Shown: positions 16,712 through 25,108, counted from the first letter of the stretch. The stretch: DNA of 64,000 nt from Chloroflexota bacterium (GCA_009840355.1 VXNZ01000009.1:62001-126000), one strand, 5' to 3'. A program made the numbers and translations. Notes: generated from the letters alone by a model not told the origin.

Positions 16712-18256
16712 TTATCTGATAAAGTCCACCGCGCGTTCTGCCATGCCTATGACGGTCAGGTTGAGGTTGGCGCGGACGGTGTCGGGCATAATGGATGCAT
16801 CTATCACGCGCAGCCCCTCGATGCCGTGTACTTTGCCGTATTGGTCAACGACGGCTTGCGGGTCGTCCGCCGGACCCATCTTGCATGTGCTGGATACATG
16901 GTGCGCGGTAACGACTTCACGCTTCATCCACGCGTCCAGTGCGCTATCGTCGCGCAGCACATCGTCGCCGGGCGCAATGCGCCGCTCCACTATGCCGCCG
17001 AAAGCATCGTGGCGGAACAGGTCCGCGCACAGCCTAAGCGCCTCTCGGACGCGCTTCCTGTCGAAGGGATGGTCGAGCAGGTTGAAGTCGAGGTACGGCT
17101 GCTGCGCCGGATTGCGAGAGCGCAATCGCATCTCGCCGTAACTCTCCGCGAGATACAGGCACAGGCTCACGCCAATGCCGGTGGGACGCAGGTTGTCCTG
17201 CCCGCGCATTGGTCGGTCCGCCGCGTAGTTGCCCATGTAAATCACGATGTCGTTGTCATGTGGCGAATCCGTCGCCGTAAAGCGCAGCGTAACCGTGCCG
17301 GTGGCGACCTGGTTCGTGTTCAGCGGGAATCCGTCGCGCGTGCGCCAAGACATTGGCACATCCGGATGGTCGCGCAGATTGTGTCCAACGCCGGGAATGT
17401 CTTGCACGACCGGAATGCTCAATCGCCGCAGCTGCTCTACCGGTCCCACTCCGGATAGCGCTAGGATGTGCGGCGAGCCTATCGCGCCGGCGCACAATAT
17501 CACTTCGTCGCCGTGCGCGGTGAACTCGCCCTGTTCGCCGATGCCGCGAACGCCAACCGCGCGCCTGCCCTCGAAGACGACGCCGTGCACCTCGCAGTTG
17601 GGCATAATGGTCAGCCCTGCGCGGTCGCGAGCCGGGTCTAGGTACGCTATCGCAGTGCTGACACGCAGGCGGTCGTCGATGTTGAACGCCAGCGGTCCGA
17701 CGCCCGTCGAGTTCGGCTTGTTGTGGTCAGGGCAGTCCGCGAAGCCCGCGTCGATGCACGCCTGATAGAACGCCTGCTGCTGCGGCTCCCACTCGCCGGG
17801 CTGATGCCGGTGCGCGACGATGGGTCCATCCGCGCCGTGGAAATTGTCAGCGAAGTCCCGGTCGGCTTCGAGCTTGCGTAGATACGGCAGAACCTTGTCG
17901 TAGCTCCACTCTGAGTTGCCCCGGCTCGCCCATCTGTCGAAATCGTCGGGCATTGCGCGCAGAAATTGCGCATCGTTGACCGCGCTCGAACCGCCGGTAA
18001 CCCTGCCGCGCGGGATGTCGATATAGGCACGGTCAGTCGCGCGGGCGCGGTAGTGCCAAATCTGCTCGCCTTCCCAGATGGTCGTGTCCGTGCCGTAGAT
18101 GTACTTCACAGCATCGGGCATGCGCCGCTGCGCCGGATAGTCCGCGCCAGCCTCTATCAGCAGCACGGCGCGGTCGTCGTTCTCGCTCAGCCGCGCGGCA
18201 AGCACCGCGCCCGCAGACCCGGCGCCAACGATGATGTGATCGTATCCCCTACCCAT
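16712..18256 (-). CDS. GMC family FAD oxidoreductase (choline/alcohol dehydrogenase type)
   Basis: A 514-residue flavoprotein. FAD-binding motif YDHIIVGAGSAGAVLAARLSE at the N-terminus; GMC signature 1 region IPRGRVTGGSSAVNDAQFLR; signature 2 region LCAGAIGSPHILALSGVGP; catalytic region TAHHVSSTCKMGP (His) and RANLNLTVIGMAE (Asn). GMC enzymes oxidise alcohols, choline or sugars and pass electrons to oxygen or a quinone. I choose the ATG at 18256 (AGGA 9 bases upstream), just before the FAD motif; an ATG 18 bases earlier adds six residues. Cytosolic, no signal peptide. Confidence 0.92.
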   Translation of the reverse strand: MGRGYDHIIVGAGSAGAVLAARLSENDDRAVLLIEAGADYPAQRRMPDAVKYIYGTDTTIWEGEQIWHYRARATDRAYIDIPRGRVTGGSSAVNDAQFLRAMPDDFDRWASRGNSEWSYDKVLPYLRKLEADRDFADNFHGADGPIVAHRHQPGEWEPQQQAFYQACIDAGFADCPDHNKPNSTGVGPLAFNIDDRLRVSTAIAYLDPARDRAGLTIMPNCEVHGVVFEGRRAVGVRGIGEQGEFTAHGDEVILCAGAIGSPHILALSGVGPVEQLRRLSIPVVQDIPGVGHNLRDHPDVPMSWRTRDGFPLNTNQVATGTVTLRFTATDSPHDNDIVIYMGNYAADRPMRGQDNLRPTGIGVSLCLYLAESYGEMRLRSRNPAQQPYLDFNLLDHPFDRKRVREALRLCADLFRHDAFGGIVERRIAPGDDVLRDDSALDAWMKREVVTAHHVSSTCKMGPADDPQAVVDQYGKVHGIEGLRVIDASIMPDTVRANLNLTVIGMAERAVDFIR

Positions 18257-18280
18257 AAATCCGCATCCTAGCATAGGCGC

Positions 18281-18289
18281 ATTCTAGCA
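18281..18289 (-). promoter_or_regulatory. extended -10 promoter for the GMC gene
   Basis: On the minus strand TGcTAGAAT lies 25 to 33 bases before the ATG at 18256. The sequence CTAGCATAGG occurs twice here (about 18268 and 18284), so a second weaker copy TGcTAGGAT is closer to the gene. Confidence 0.42.
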
Positions 18290-18330
18290 TAGGACAAGCC
18301 ACAGCCGTCCCGTCCCAGACAATTTCAAAA

Positions 18331-18386
18331 GTCCCTTCCCCCTCGATGGGGCCCTCGATGGGGGAAGGTTAGGATGGGGGTGAAAT
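18331..18386 (-). repeat. family B repeat copy B5 with internal 12-bp duplication
   Basis: A canonical copy in which CCTCGATGGGG is duplicated in tandem within the loop and arm. It is oriented toward the GMC gene. The duplication shows that the element changes by slippage. Confidence 0.78.
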
Positions 18387-18515
18387 ATGTGTCCACCACC
18401 ACCTTTTGCAAATGTCTCTCCCGTCCTGTCCACACTTTGCAGCCATGTAATATACTGCAAACCTGAGATGGACTATCGAGACTATCCACAATTCGAGAAT
18501 CAGGTGAGACGACGC

Positions 18516-19016
18516 ATGACAACCGACATTCCGCACGAAGTGCACGGAGACGAACTGCCACGCGGCGGGACGCGGCGCACGGTCGCCGTTGACTGCGAGC
18601 ATGTGGAGAAGATGCTGCACAGAGGCGAGCGCGAGCAGTTCGTGGTGTATTGCGACGAGCCGGAGCGCATGGGCGGCGATGACGCCTACCCGCCGCCGCT
18701 GACATACATCACGATGGGCATCGGCTTCTGACTGCTTACCCAGTTGAAGCGGTACGCTACAATGAGAAAAATCGTCATAGACGAAGCGCGCGTCCATGTG
18801 GAGATGGACTACTATCTGTCCGGCTCTGTGCTAGCCGGCACGGTAACCAGCGGCGTAACCGAAGTGCGCTCCGAGTTCCAAGTAAGCTCGCCCGCGCCGG
18901 AAGTGGACATCGCTTATGTAGTCCGGCTGGCAAAGAACGGCTGCTTCGCCGAGCGCCTTGTGGAAACGGCAGTGCCCATCAAAAGCACGCTGACGCTGAA
19001 CGGCAGGCAGATCTAA
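18516..19016 (+). CDS. OsmC family protein, candidate selenoprotein (in-frame UGA at 18729-18731)
   Basis: One OsmC/Ohr-like reading frame of about 166 residues is interrupted by a single TGA and continues in the same frame. Before it: GGDDAYPPPLTYITMGIGF. After it: LLTQLKRYATMRKIVI. In OsmC-family proteins the peroxidatic Cys lies 11 residues after the Pro of the NPxEL/PLEL helix start, which is exactly the UGA position here. The second Cys is kept (AKNGCFAERLVE). OsmC-like selenoproteins have been reported in marine metagenomes, so Sec is the natural reading. Expected role: thiol peroxidase for organic hydroperoxides. The ATG at 18516 has AGGTGAG upstream; an ATG at 18468 is also in frame. 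TATACT at 18451-18456 may be the -10. If UGA is a true stop, this is a pseudogene. Confidence 0.8.
18744..18762 (+). promoter_or_regulatory. candidate bacterial SECIS hairpin
   Basis: UUGAAGCGGUACGCUACAA folds as UUG-A-AGCG, loop GUA, CGCU-A-CAA: 3 bp, one A.A mismatch, 4 bp, triloop. The loop starts with GU, the usual bSECIS feature, and lies 20 nucleotides after the UGA, within the 16-37 range of known bSECIS elements. It is translated as part of the OsmC gene. Confidence 0.65.
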
Positions 19017-19039
19017 CATCGATGTACAGGATTACCGCC

Positions 19040-19666
19040 TTATTCGCCCGTATAGAACGCGGTCGTGCGCCTCGCAGCCGCATGCGCTATATCAGCATCA
19101 GTCCCAGCCGCTATCGCCGCTATCGCCCAGCCGTCGCTGCTGCCTGCGAAGAACGCCCTGCCAGAGTCTGAAGCGACAAATTCCGCCGCGCCCGGCATTG
19201 GCTCTATCGGCCGCTCCAGGTGAATCGCGAGTCCCAGCAGACCCCACTCCCAGCCGACTCCGGCAGCGCCCGGCCCGTACTCGTCCCAGTGCGCTGACAG
19301 GATAGCCGTATGCGTGAGCGTCAGGCGAACTTGCTCTTCTTCCGTGGCTTCCAGACTGACATCAACCCAACTCATATCGCCGCCGAACTCCCAGGTTACG
19401 GCGAAATGCGACAGCCGTTCGCACGCCGTGATTGTGCCGCTGGCATTGCCTTCCAACTGGAAGCGTCCACCAAGCTCCAGATTTCCGCTCACCGGGGTGA
19501 ACCAGCGGGAAATCCGTTCGGCATTCGTAACCCCGTCCCACACGTCCTCGATTGCCGCGTCAAAACTGCGGGACAGCGTAACCGCGCCGGCCGGCTGCCC
19601 ATCGCGCTCTAGCGCCGCCACCGAGCGCTCCACTGCAGCGAGATTAGATTGTACGTCGAAGTTCAT
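19040..19666 (-). CDS. SRPBCC/AHSA1-type START-domain protein
   Basis: A 208-residue protein of the activator-of-Hsp90-ATPase-like or polyketide-cyclase-like fold. Diagnostic segments are VTLSRSFDAAIEDVWDGVTNAERISRWFTPVSG, LGGRFQLEGNASGTITACE and VTWEFGGDMSWVDVSLEATEEEQVRLTLTHT. These proteins bind hydrophobic ligands; the function here is unknown. The ATG at 19666 has GGAG 7 bases upstream; earlier in-frame ATGs lack one. It is convergent with the OsmC gene and divergent from the SDR gene. Confidence 0.87.
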   Translation of the reverse strand: MNFDVQSNLAAVERSVAALERDGQPAGAVTLSRSFDAAIEDVWDGVTNAERISRWFTPVSGNLELGGRFQLEGNASGTITACERLSHFAVTWEFGGDMSWVDVSLEATEEEQVRLTLTHTAILSAHWDEYGPGAAGVGWEWGLLGLAIHLERPIEPMPGAAEFVASDSGRAFFAGSSDGWAIAAIAAGTDADIAHAAARRTTAFYTGE

Positions 19667-19770
19667 TGTCATTCTCCGCATCCTGTCAATTCTGTGTGTC
19701 TTGTGCATCCATGTTATATTTCTGTTGGCTAAAATGCACATGACGAATTAGCAGACGAAAGGATACTGCA

Positions 19771-20613
19771 ATGAATACGGAGCGCAAACCTGTCGCGGTG
19801 GTGATTGGCGCGACATCGAAGTGGCAGTCGGACGGGCGCAATACGCGGCTGATTCATGGCACGGATTTGGACGACAGCGACCTGCCCGTCGGCGTGCGCT
19901 GGGGCGTTGGCGGCGCAATATCGCAGAAGTTCGCGCAGGAAGGCTTTCTCACCGTGCTCACTACGCGCAACGCATCGAACGCGGCAGCCTTGCAGGCAGC
20001 CATCGGCGAACAAGGCGGAGCGAGCATCATCGTCGAGCTTGACCTATCGTCCCAGGAATCCATATCGAATGCCTTCGCGCAGATCCGGGAAGAAGCGGGC
20101 GAGCCGGATGTGCTGGTGTACAACGCGGGCTACATCGACGGGCGCGACCTTCCGCCGGAAAAGGAGCTGCTGGAACATATCCCGTTCGAGATACTCGAGA
20201 CCGCGCAGCACATATCCAGCAGCGGCCCCTTCTTGGTCGTCAAGGAAGTGCTGCCCGCGATGCGAGAGCGCGGCGAGGGGACGATCTTGTTCTCCAACAA
20301 CTCGTCGTCGCTGCGGGGCAAAAAGCGCTACACGGGGCAGTCGCTGTACTACCCGCGCGTGCTGATGCGCACACTGGCGCAGGCGCTGACGGAAGAGTAT
20401 TCCGAGTACGGCGTGCATGTCGCCAATGTGGTGATAGACGGCACGATAGACTCACCCGGCACGAGGGCGACGCCGCGCGCGCAGGAACAGCCGGAATTGC
20501 TGATGAACCCGGTGAAGATAGCCGAGGCGTTCTACTATCTGCACACGCAAGACAGGTCCTGCTGGACGCACGAATTGCAGCTGACGCCGCATCCGGTGAA
20601 ACCGAGCTTTTAG
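19771..20613 (+). CDS. atypical short-chain dehydrogenase/reductase
   Basis: A 280-residue Rossmann-fold protein of the SDR superfamily. The cofactor loop, normally TGxxxGxG, is split: VVIGATS is followed by about 28 extra residues before WGVGGAISQKFAQEGF. VELDLSSQESI and VLVYNAGYIDGRD (NAG motif) are normal. The catalytic YxxxK is not recognisable: the matching stretch reads SLYYPRVLMRTLAQAL, with Arg in place of Lys. Catalysis may therefore differ or be lost. The C-terminus (CWTHELQLTP) recurs as a fragment at 22494-22532. No clear operon partner. Confidence 0.82.
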   Translation: MNTERKPVAVVIGATSKWQSDGRNTRLIHGTDLDDSDLPVGVRWGVGGAISQKFAQEGFLTVLTTRNASNAAALQAAIGEQGGASIIVELDLSSQESISNAFAQIREEAGEPDVLVYNAGYIDGRDLPPEKELLEHIPFEILETAQHISSSGPFLVVKEVLPAMRERGEGTILFSNNSSSLRGKKRYTGQSLYYPRVLMRTLAQALTEEYSEYGVHVANVVIDGTIDSPGTRATPRAQEQPELLMNPVKIAEAFYYLHTQDRSCWTHELQLTPHPVKPSF

Positions 20614-20655
20614 CACCAAGGGCTATCGGGCTGTCTGAGCATGACGCTTATCTGC

Positions 20656-21084
20656 TCATGCCGATATGATACTCAGCCCTTCAAGCCGCTCGAAGTGCCT
20701 GCGATTGTTGGAAAGCAGCGTCAGGTCATAGCGCAGCGCTGTTGCGCCAATTAGAATATCCATGTCGCCGATAAGCGTTCCCGACGCTCTAAGGCGGCTT
20801 CGCTCACGAGCGAATATGCGGCAAATCGCGTCGTCCAACGGTATGACTTCCACACCGTTGAGGAAAGTTCGCAGTGTACGGGCCTCAGTCTCCGGGTCAG
20901 TGGAATTGAATTCGCCCTCGTAGAGTTCGCCAAGCGATACGATGCTGATTCCCAATCCGAAGGGCGCAAGTTCCCTGACGCGATTCACAACCCGCTCTCG
21001 CTGGTGCATGTGGTCGATAGCCCAATCCGAATCAACCAGATACCGTATATCGTTACGGCTTGGGAGTGTGTCGTGAACCATCAA
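20656..21084 (-). CDS. VapC-type PIN-domain toxin
   Basis: A 142-residue ribonuclease toxin with the PIN acidic residues in order: YLVDSDWAIDHM (Asp), SLGELYEGEF (Glu), LIGDMDILIGATAL (Asp, Asp), and the C-terminal LTLLSNNRRHFERLEGL. PIN toxins cleave tRNA or rRNA. The first codons overlap the antitoxin gene by 32 bases, so the two are translationally coupled. The first ATG is used; the next ATG, one codon later, would also fit. Confidence 0.87.
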   Translation of the reverse strand: MMVHDTLPSRNDIRYLVDSDWAIDHMHQRERVVNRVRELAPFGLGISIVSLGELYEGEFNSTDPETEARTLRTFLNGVEVIPLDDAICRIFARERSRLRASGTLIGDMDILIGATALRYDLTLLSNNRRHFERLEGLSIISA

Positions 21085-21298
21085 TGCGCGCCTGATATAT
21101 CATCTGCTTAAACTCGTCGGGGTCGTGCAACCCCTTCCATCCCCCGGCAGCCGCCATAAGATGCTTGATACGTTCCTCTTTCGAGAGTTGCGGCGTATCG
21201 TCGATAGACAGGGTTACTTCATCCCCTTCTTTCAACTCGACGGGTTCAAGCGGCGTGAGCGCGCCGTTGGTGTATCTCGCCCTCACCGTCGTTTTCAT
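21053..21298 (-). CDS. antitoxin of the AF2212/DUF104 type
   Basis: An 81-residue protein starting MKTTVRARYTNGALTPLEPVELKEGDEVTLSI, the beta-strand pattern of AF2212-like antitoxins that pair with PIN toxins. The C-terminal half (EERIKHLMAAAGGWKGLHDPDEFKQMIYQARI) is the probable toxin-binding helix. It is the first gene of the pair. A TACAAT that could be a -10 lies about 40 bases upstream on the minus strand. Confidence 0.8.
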   Translation of the reverse strand: MKTTVRARYTNGALTPLEPVELKEGDEVTLSIDDTPQLSKEERIKHLMAAAGGWKGLHDPDEFKQMIYQARIDGSRHTPKP

Positions 21299-21399
21299 TG
21301 CGTCGCCTTTCGTTTGATTTGTCGATTGGATGCAACGATTGTATCATACGCTCACGGTAGTCCACCGAGCAGCTTGAACGAACCGGAAGGAGTGGTCGC

Positions 21400-22464
21400 A
21401 TGGATGTAGGAATGATGATGATCTATTCCAGCTACGGCTGGGAAGATGGCTCGGACGGTCGGATGTGGGAGGAGGAGCTGCGACTCGCCGAAATCGCGGC
21501 TGATTCAGGCTTCGATTGTCTGTGGTCGGCGGAGCATCACTTCAACGACTATTCCTTCGTGCCGGACAACCTCCAGTTGATGACGCACCTCGCGGCACGG
21601 CATCCTGACATAGACGTGGGCACGGCAGCAGTCATACTCCCTTGGCACAATCCGCTGCGCGTGGCTGAGAACGCTGCCGTACTAGACCTGCTGAGTGGCG
21701 GACGGCTGCGGCTGGGATTCGGCAGAGGTCTGGCGCGACGTGAATTCGAAGCCTTCGGCATGAGCATGGACGAATCGCGCGAACGCTTCGACGAGGCGGC
21801 GCCGATGATAGTCGAAGCGCTCAACACGGGCTTTATCGAAGGCGATGGGAAATACTACAAGCAGGAGCGAACGGAGATACGTCCTCGTCCGCAGCACCCG
21901 TTCGACGGGCGCATCTACGCCGTCGCCGCCAGCGACGAGTCCGTTCTTTCAGCTGCCAAACTTGGGGCGCACATCATCATGTTCGCCGACCGTCCATGGG
22001 AGATGAGGATGCCGGGCATCGAGCGCGGCAGGGCATTACACCGCGAGTTTCACGGCACCGAGCCGCCAAACCTGATGCTCACCGAGTTCGCGATATGCGG
22101 CACAGACCTTGAGCAGACCGAGAATGAAGCCCGGCAGTACCAAGGCAAGTTCGTGGAAAGCAACTTCTACCACTACGAGTTTCTGGGTGATCACTTCAAG
22201 TCTGTAAAGGGTTACAACGCGTACCAGCAGAAGGCAGATATGGCGCGCGCAGCCGGACTCGAAGGCGCAGTTGAAGGTTTCATGAAAGCTGCCAGCTGGG
22301 GCACACCGGACAAGATACTGCGGGGACTGGAAGATCGCAGGGCAATCGTAGGCGACTTCGAGCTAAACGTCGCCTTCCGCTTCGGCGGCATCCCGCTGGA
22401 CATTGCGGAGCGGAGCCTCAAGCTTTTTGCGAAGGAAGTGCTGCCGGTATTGAAGTCGTGGTGA
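21400..22464 (+). CDS. LLM-class flavin-dependent monooxygenase (luciferase-like)
   Basis: A 354-residue TIM-barrel of the bacterial-luciferase superfamily: LAEIAADSGFDCLWSAEHHFNDY, VGTAAVILPWHNPLRVAENAAVLDLLSGGRLRLGFGRG and RREFEAFGMSMDESRERFDEA are family signatures. It uses reduced FMN or F420 and oxygen to oxidise small organic substrates; the specific one is unknown. GGAAGGAG lies 7 bases before the ATG. A piece of a second SDR gene lies just after the stop. Confidence 0.92.
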   Translation: MDVGMMMIYSSYGWEDGSDGRMWEEELRLAEIAADSGFDCLWSAEHHFNDYSFVPDNLQLMTHLAARHPDIDVGTAAVILPWHNPLRVAENAAVLDLLSGGRLRLGFGRGLARREFEAFGMSMDESRERFDEAAPMIVEALNTGFIEGDGKYYKQERTEIRPRPQHPFDGRIYAVAASDESVLSAAKLGAHIIMFADRPWEMRMPGIERGRALHREFHGTEPPNLMLTEFAICGTDLEQTENEARQYQGKFVESNFYHYEFLGDHFKSVKGYNAYQQKADMARAAGLEGAVEGFMKAASWGTPDKILRGLEDRRAIVGDFELNVAFRFGGIPLDIAERSLKLFAKEVLPVLKSW

Positions 22465-22493
22465 TACATGCTGGTAGGCGACTAAACGCGCGG

Positions 22494-22532
22494 GACATGC
22501 CCTGCTGGACGCACGAGTTGCAGCTGACGCCC
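22494..22532 (+). pseudogene. remnant of an SDR gene C-terminus
   Basis: In one frame it reads DMPCWTHELQLTP, matching DRSCWTHELQLTP at the end of the SDR gene (20551-20589). About 35 of 39 bases agree and all differences are single substitutions. The frame runs on to a TGA at about 22583 with unrelated residues. It looks like the leftover of a duplicated or deleted SDR gene. Confidence 0.6.
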
Positions 22533-22671
22533 GATAGCGTTTCCCACTGGCTGACAAAAGTCCCTTCCAAAATCACCGCTTGACAGCCCAACCACTTACC
22601 CTCATAATAAGAACATATGGTTGCCTAACACTCAAGCCCCGACGCCCGAACCCTGACACCTGATACCTAAA

Positions 22672-23787
22672 ATGTGCATCCAAAACACCCTACAACAGAA
22701 AATAGCCGAACTAACCAACGACGGTGAGACCATAGCCATGTTCTTGGCAGACACCTTGCAAAGCGACAGCTATGCCATCAAGACCTGCCACAAGATGGAC
22801 GCCGCACGTATGCTATCCAAGTACGGCTTCGCGCAAGTCGAAGGCAAAGTCATACCCTTCGACCCAACCGGCGACGAACCATCAACCGACAACTCTGAAC
22901 TGATAACTGATAACTCTAAACTGACACCCACGCTCAGAGACATCGTAGCCTACCCCATTGCCCGATACATCCGAGACCGCACAAACGAAGGCGAAACCCT
23001 AGTCGAAGCCCTCTGCGACATAATCCACGACGACGGAGAATACGACAGTCAAGCAGCGCAGGGCTTCGGATACGGTGGAGTCCGCCCGCCCGCAAAGCCA
23101 CACCACAAGCTCGCAGCAGCAAGCGAACTCCTGCGCCGCGCATTCGGCGAGTCCGCCAAACGCCGCAGGTCCGCATCCTACGACCCCGAAGCGGACTTAG
23201 ACGACGCAGCCCCCATCAACGGACACTTGGCAAAGCTAGTCCGAGACAAGACAAACGGCGGCACGGAAGCCGCAGAACTCCTCATACGCATAGCCGAAGA
23301 CGACCGCAGCGATGGTGACTGGACAGCCGCGCACCGCGTAGCAGCCGCGCGTGAACTGCTCCACCGCGCCTACGACCTCAACTACGAAGCCGTAAGCTGG
23401 GAGCATGTGCAGGCATACAAGCAAGCCACCGACTTCGCAGACGAAGGCGCGACCCTAGAACACGCCCGCATTCAAGCCGGACGCAACGCGCTGCTCCGCG
23501 AATTCAACGAGGCATACGAGTCCGGCGACGAAGAGGCAGCACAAGAAGCCGAGGACAAGTACAACGCCTACAACCGCTACATCACCGAAGGCAAAGACCC
23601 CGAAGACGCAATGGCATTCGCCACCTACGGCCCCAACGACCCCGACCCCGAAGACGAGCAGGGAATGCACGACGGTAAGTTGTCCCGCTACAACCCCGTA
23701 GGGGCGACCGGCCGATCGTCCCACACCGCCGCCGCCCAAATCCCCACTCCCAGGCTAACCGTCCCCATCAACAACCGCAGCCCCTAA
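22672..23787 (+). CDS. hypothetical acidic protein with three internal repeats
   Basis: A 371-residue protein I do not recognise. Three related helical units are seen at about residues 9-53 (KIAELTNDGETIAMFL to AARMLSKYGF), 98-158 (YIRDRTNEGETLVEAL to AAASELLRRAFG) and 190-243 (LVRDKTNGGTEAAELL to AAARELLHRAYD). The shared pattern is RDxTNxGET, a helix, then H-x-AAAxELLxRAF/Y. A Ser/Asp-rich linker (STDNSELITDNSKL) between units 1 and 2 comes from a DNA direct repeat (AACTGATAACT). The tail is Asp/Glu/Pro-rich and ends in a low-complexity region. No signal or membrane segment. Expression is not proven, but codon use is consistent throughout. Confidence 0.6.
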   Translation: MCIQNTLQQKIAELTNDGETIAMFLADTLQSDSYAIKTCHKMDAARMLSKYGFAQVEGKVIPFDPTGDEPSTDNSELITDNSKLTPTLRDIVAYPIARYIRDRTNEGETLVEALCDIIHDDGEYDSQAAQGFGYGGVRPPAKPHHKLAAASELLRRAFGESAKRRRSASYDPEADLDDAAPINGHLAKLVRDKTNGGTEAAELLIRIAEDDRSDGDWTAAHRVAAARELLHRAYDLNYEAVSWEHVQAYKQATDFADEGATLEHARIQAGRNALLREFNEAYESGDEEAAQEAEDKYNAYNRYITEGKDPEDAMAFATYGPNDPDPEDEQGMHDGKLSRYNPVGATGRSSHTAAAQIPTPRLTVPINNRSP

Positions 23788-23855
23788 AAACGCTATCAAC
23801 TCCACGCCGCTTCAGGGACGGTTACAGCCGTCTTCGCAGGGCAGGCCGCTGGTGC

Positions 23856-25046
23856 CTACCGCAACCTGCCATACACCGGCAGCGCATCGCCAAGCAGCGG
23901 GCGGGCGTAGTCCAGGAAGGCGGGCGTTACGAAGTTGCTGTCCGGGTCGATGTATTCGGGCGGCATTGTCTTGACTTTGCCGCCGACGGCGTTTAGCGGC
24001 GCGACGCCGGTGGTGCAGGCGTAGTCGTCGCCGCGCGCGCGTTCTAGCGTTACAATGATGTCGCGGTCGCCGGCGAGTGCATGCTGCACTGCGGCGCGGC
24101 CGACTTGCTCGGCTTCCTGCGCGTCCGTGCGCGATATACATGCCATCATGGAACGCTGTATCGTGCCCGGCTTTTCGTGGCGCGCCCGAACGCCAAGCCG
24201 CGCGCTCACCAGCGCGGCGAGATGCTTGGCAGGTCCTTCGTAGTATGGATGCCCGAAATCGTCGGTGTAGTACGGCTCGCCCTGTTCGCCTACCGGCTTG
24301 CCGTCCGGTGTGCGGATGTTCTCGGCGACTACGGCGACGGCTAGTCCGTGCCTGCGGTAGGTGTCTTCCATGCAATCCAGGAAGCGCGTTTCGTCCAGCG
24401 CGACTTCCGGCAAGCCGATGAAGTGCGGCGCATCTCGGTCGTCGCGCTTGGCAAATGCGGACGCTGCGGCGAGCCAGCCGGCGTCCCTGCCCATCACTTC
24501 GATGACGGTTATCGGCGATGCTATTCCCATCGACTCGGCGTCTCGTCCGGCGCCCATCGTGGCGAACGCAACAAACCGCGCCGCGCTGCCGTAGCCGGGG
24601 CTGTGGTCAGTCAGCACAAGGTCGTTGTCTATCGTCTTGGGGATGTTGATGACGGCAATATCCATGCCTGCGGATTCCGCCGCTTGCCCTACGGCGTGTC
24701 CCGTAGTGGCGGAGTCGTTGCCGCCTATAATGAACCAGCAGCCGATGTTGTGCCTTCGCAGCGTGTCTAGGATGGGCTGCACATCGTCAGCGCGCATCTT
24801 GCGGCGAGTCGAGCCGAGAACGGCGCCCGGCGTATCCGCGATGCGCCGCCATTCGTCCGATGGCGTGCGGCGCAGGTCTATCAAATCGCCGGCGAGTATG
24901 CCTTCCATGCCGTAGCGCGCGCCGTACATCTCGCGGAAATCGCCGGAGTGCGACAACGCCTCCCGCACGATTCCATACAAGCTGCGGTTGAGCACGGGCG
25001 TGCAGCCGCCGGACTGCATTATCAGGATGTTTTGGGAGTTTAACAT
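23856..25046 (-). CDS. 6-phosphofructokinase (probably PPi-dependent type)
   Basis: A glycolytic enzyme of about 396 residues that phosphorylates fructose 6-phosphate. Motifs: LIMQSGGCTPVLNRSLYG (phosphate donor loop), IIGGNDSATTG, IPKTIDNDLVLTDHSPGYGSA (catalytic TIDND), ITVIEVMGRDAGWLAAASA and EGPAKHLAALVSARLGV. The second Asp in GGND, where ATP enzymes have Gly, is characteristic of PPi-dependent family members. Some usual residues differ (GGC for GGP, NRSL for NASL). The ATG at 25046 is chosen; the open frame extends 24 residues further into repeat B6. Confidence 0.88.
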   Translation of the reverse strand: MLNSQNILIMQSGGCTPVLNRSLYGIVREALSHSGDFREMYGARYGMEGILAGDLIDLRRTPSDEWRRIADTPGAVLGSTRRKMRADDVQPILDTLRRHNIGCWFIIGGNDSATTGHAVGQAAESAGMDIAVINIPKTIDNDLVLTDHSPGYGSAARFVAFATMGAGRDAESMGIASPITVIEVMGRDAGWLAAASAFAKRDDRDAPHFIGLPEVALDETRFLDCMEDTYRRHGLAVAVVAENIRTPDGKPVGEQGEPYYTDDFGHPYYEGPAKHLAALVSARLGVRARHEKPGTIQRSMMACISRTDAQEAEQVGRAAVQHALAGDRDIIVTLERARGDDYACTTGVAPLNAVGGKVKTMPPEYIDPDSNFVTPAFLDYARPLLGDALPVYGRLR

Positions 25047-25063
25047 CGATGAACAAGATAATT

Positions 25064-25108
25064 GTCCCTTCCCCCTTGATGGGGGAAGGCTAGGATGGGG
25101 GTGAAATC
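25064..25108 (-). repeat. family B repeat copy B6
   Basis: A canonical copy in the leader of the phosphofructokinase gene, oriented toward it. The repeat is open in the gene frame, which produces a spurious 24-residue extension. CTTGTTCATCGATGTTA, a member of a second short dispersed motif, supplies the ATG used as start. Confidence 0.8.

Noticed and set aside
18762-19016. An independent small gene starting at the ATG after the in-frame UGA of the OsmC gene
   Set aside because: It has no Shine-Dalgarno, begins in the middle of a conserved helix, and the upstream half completes the same domain in the same frame.
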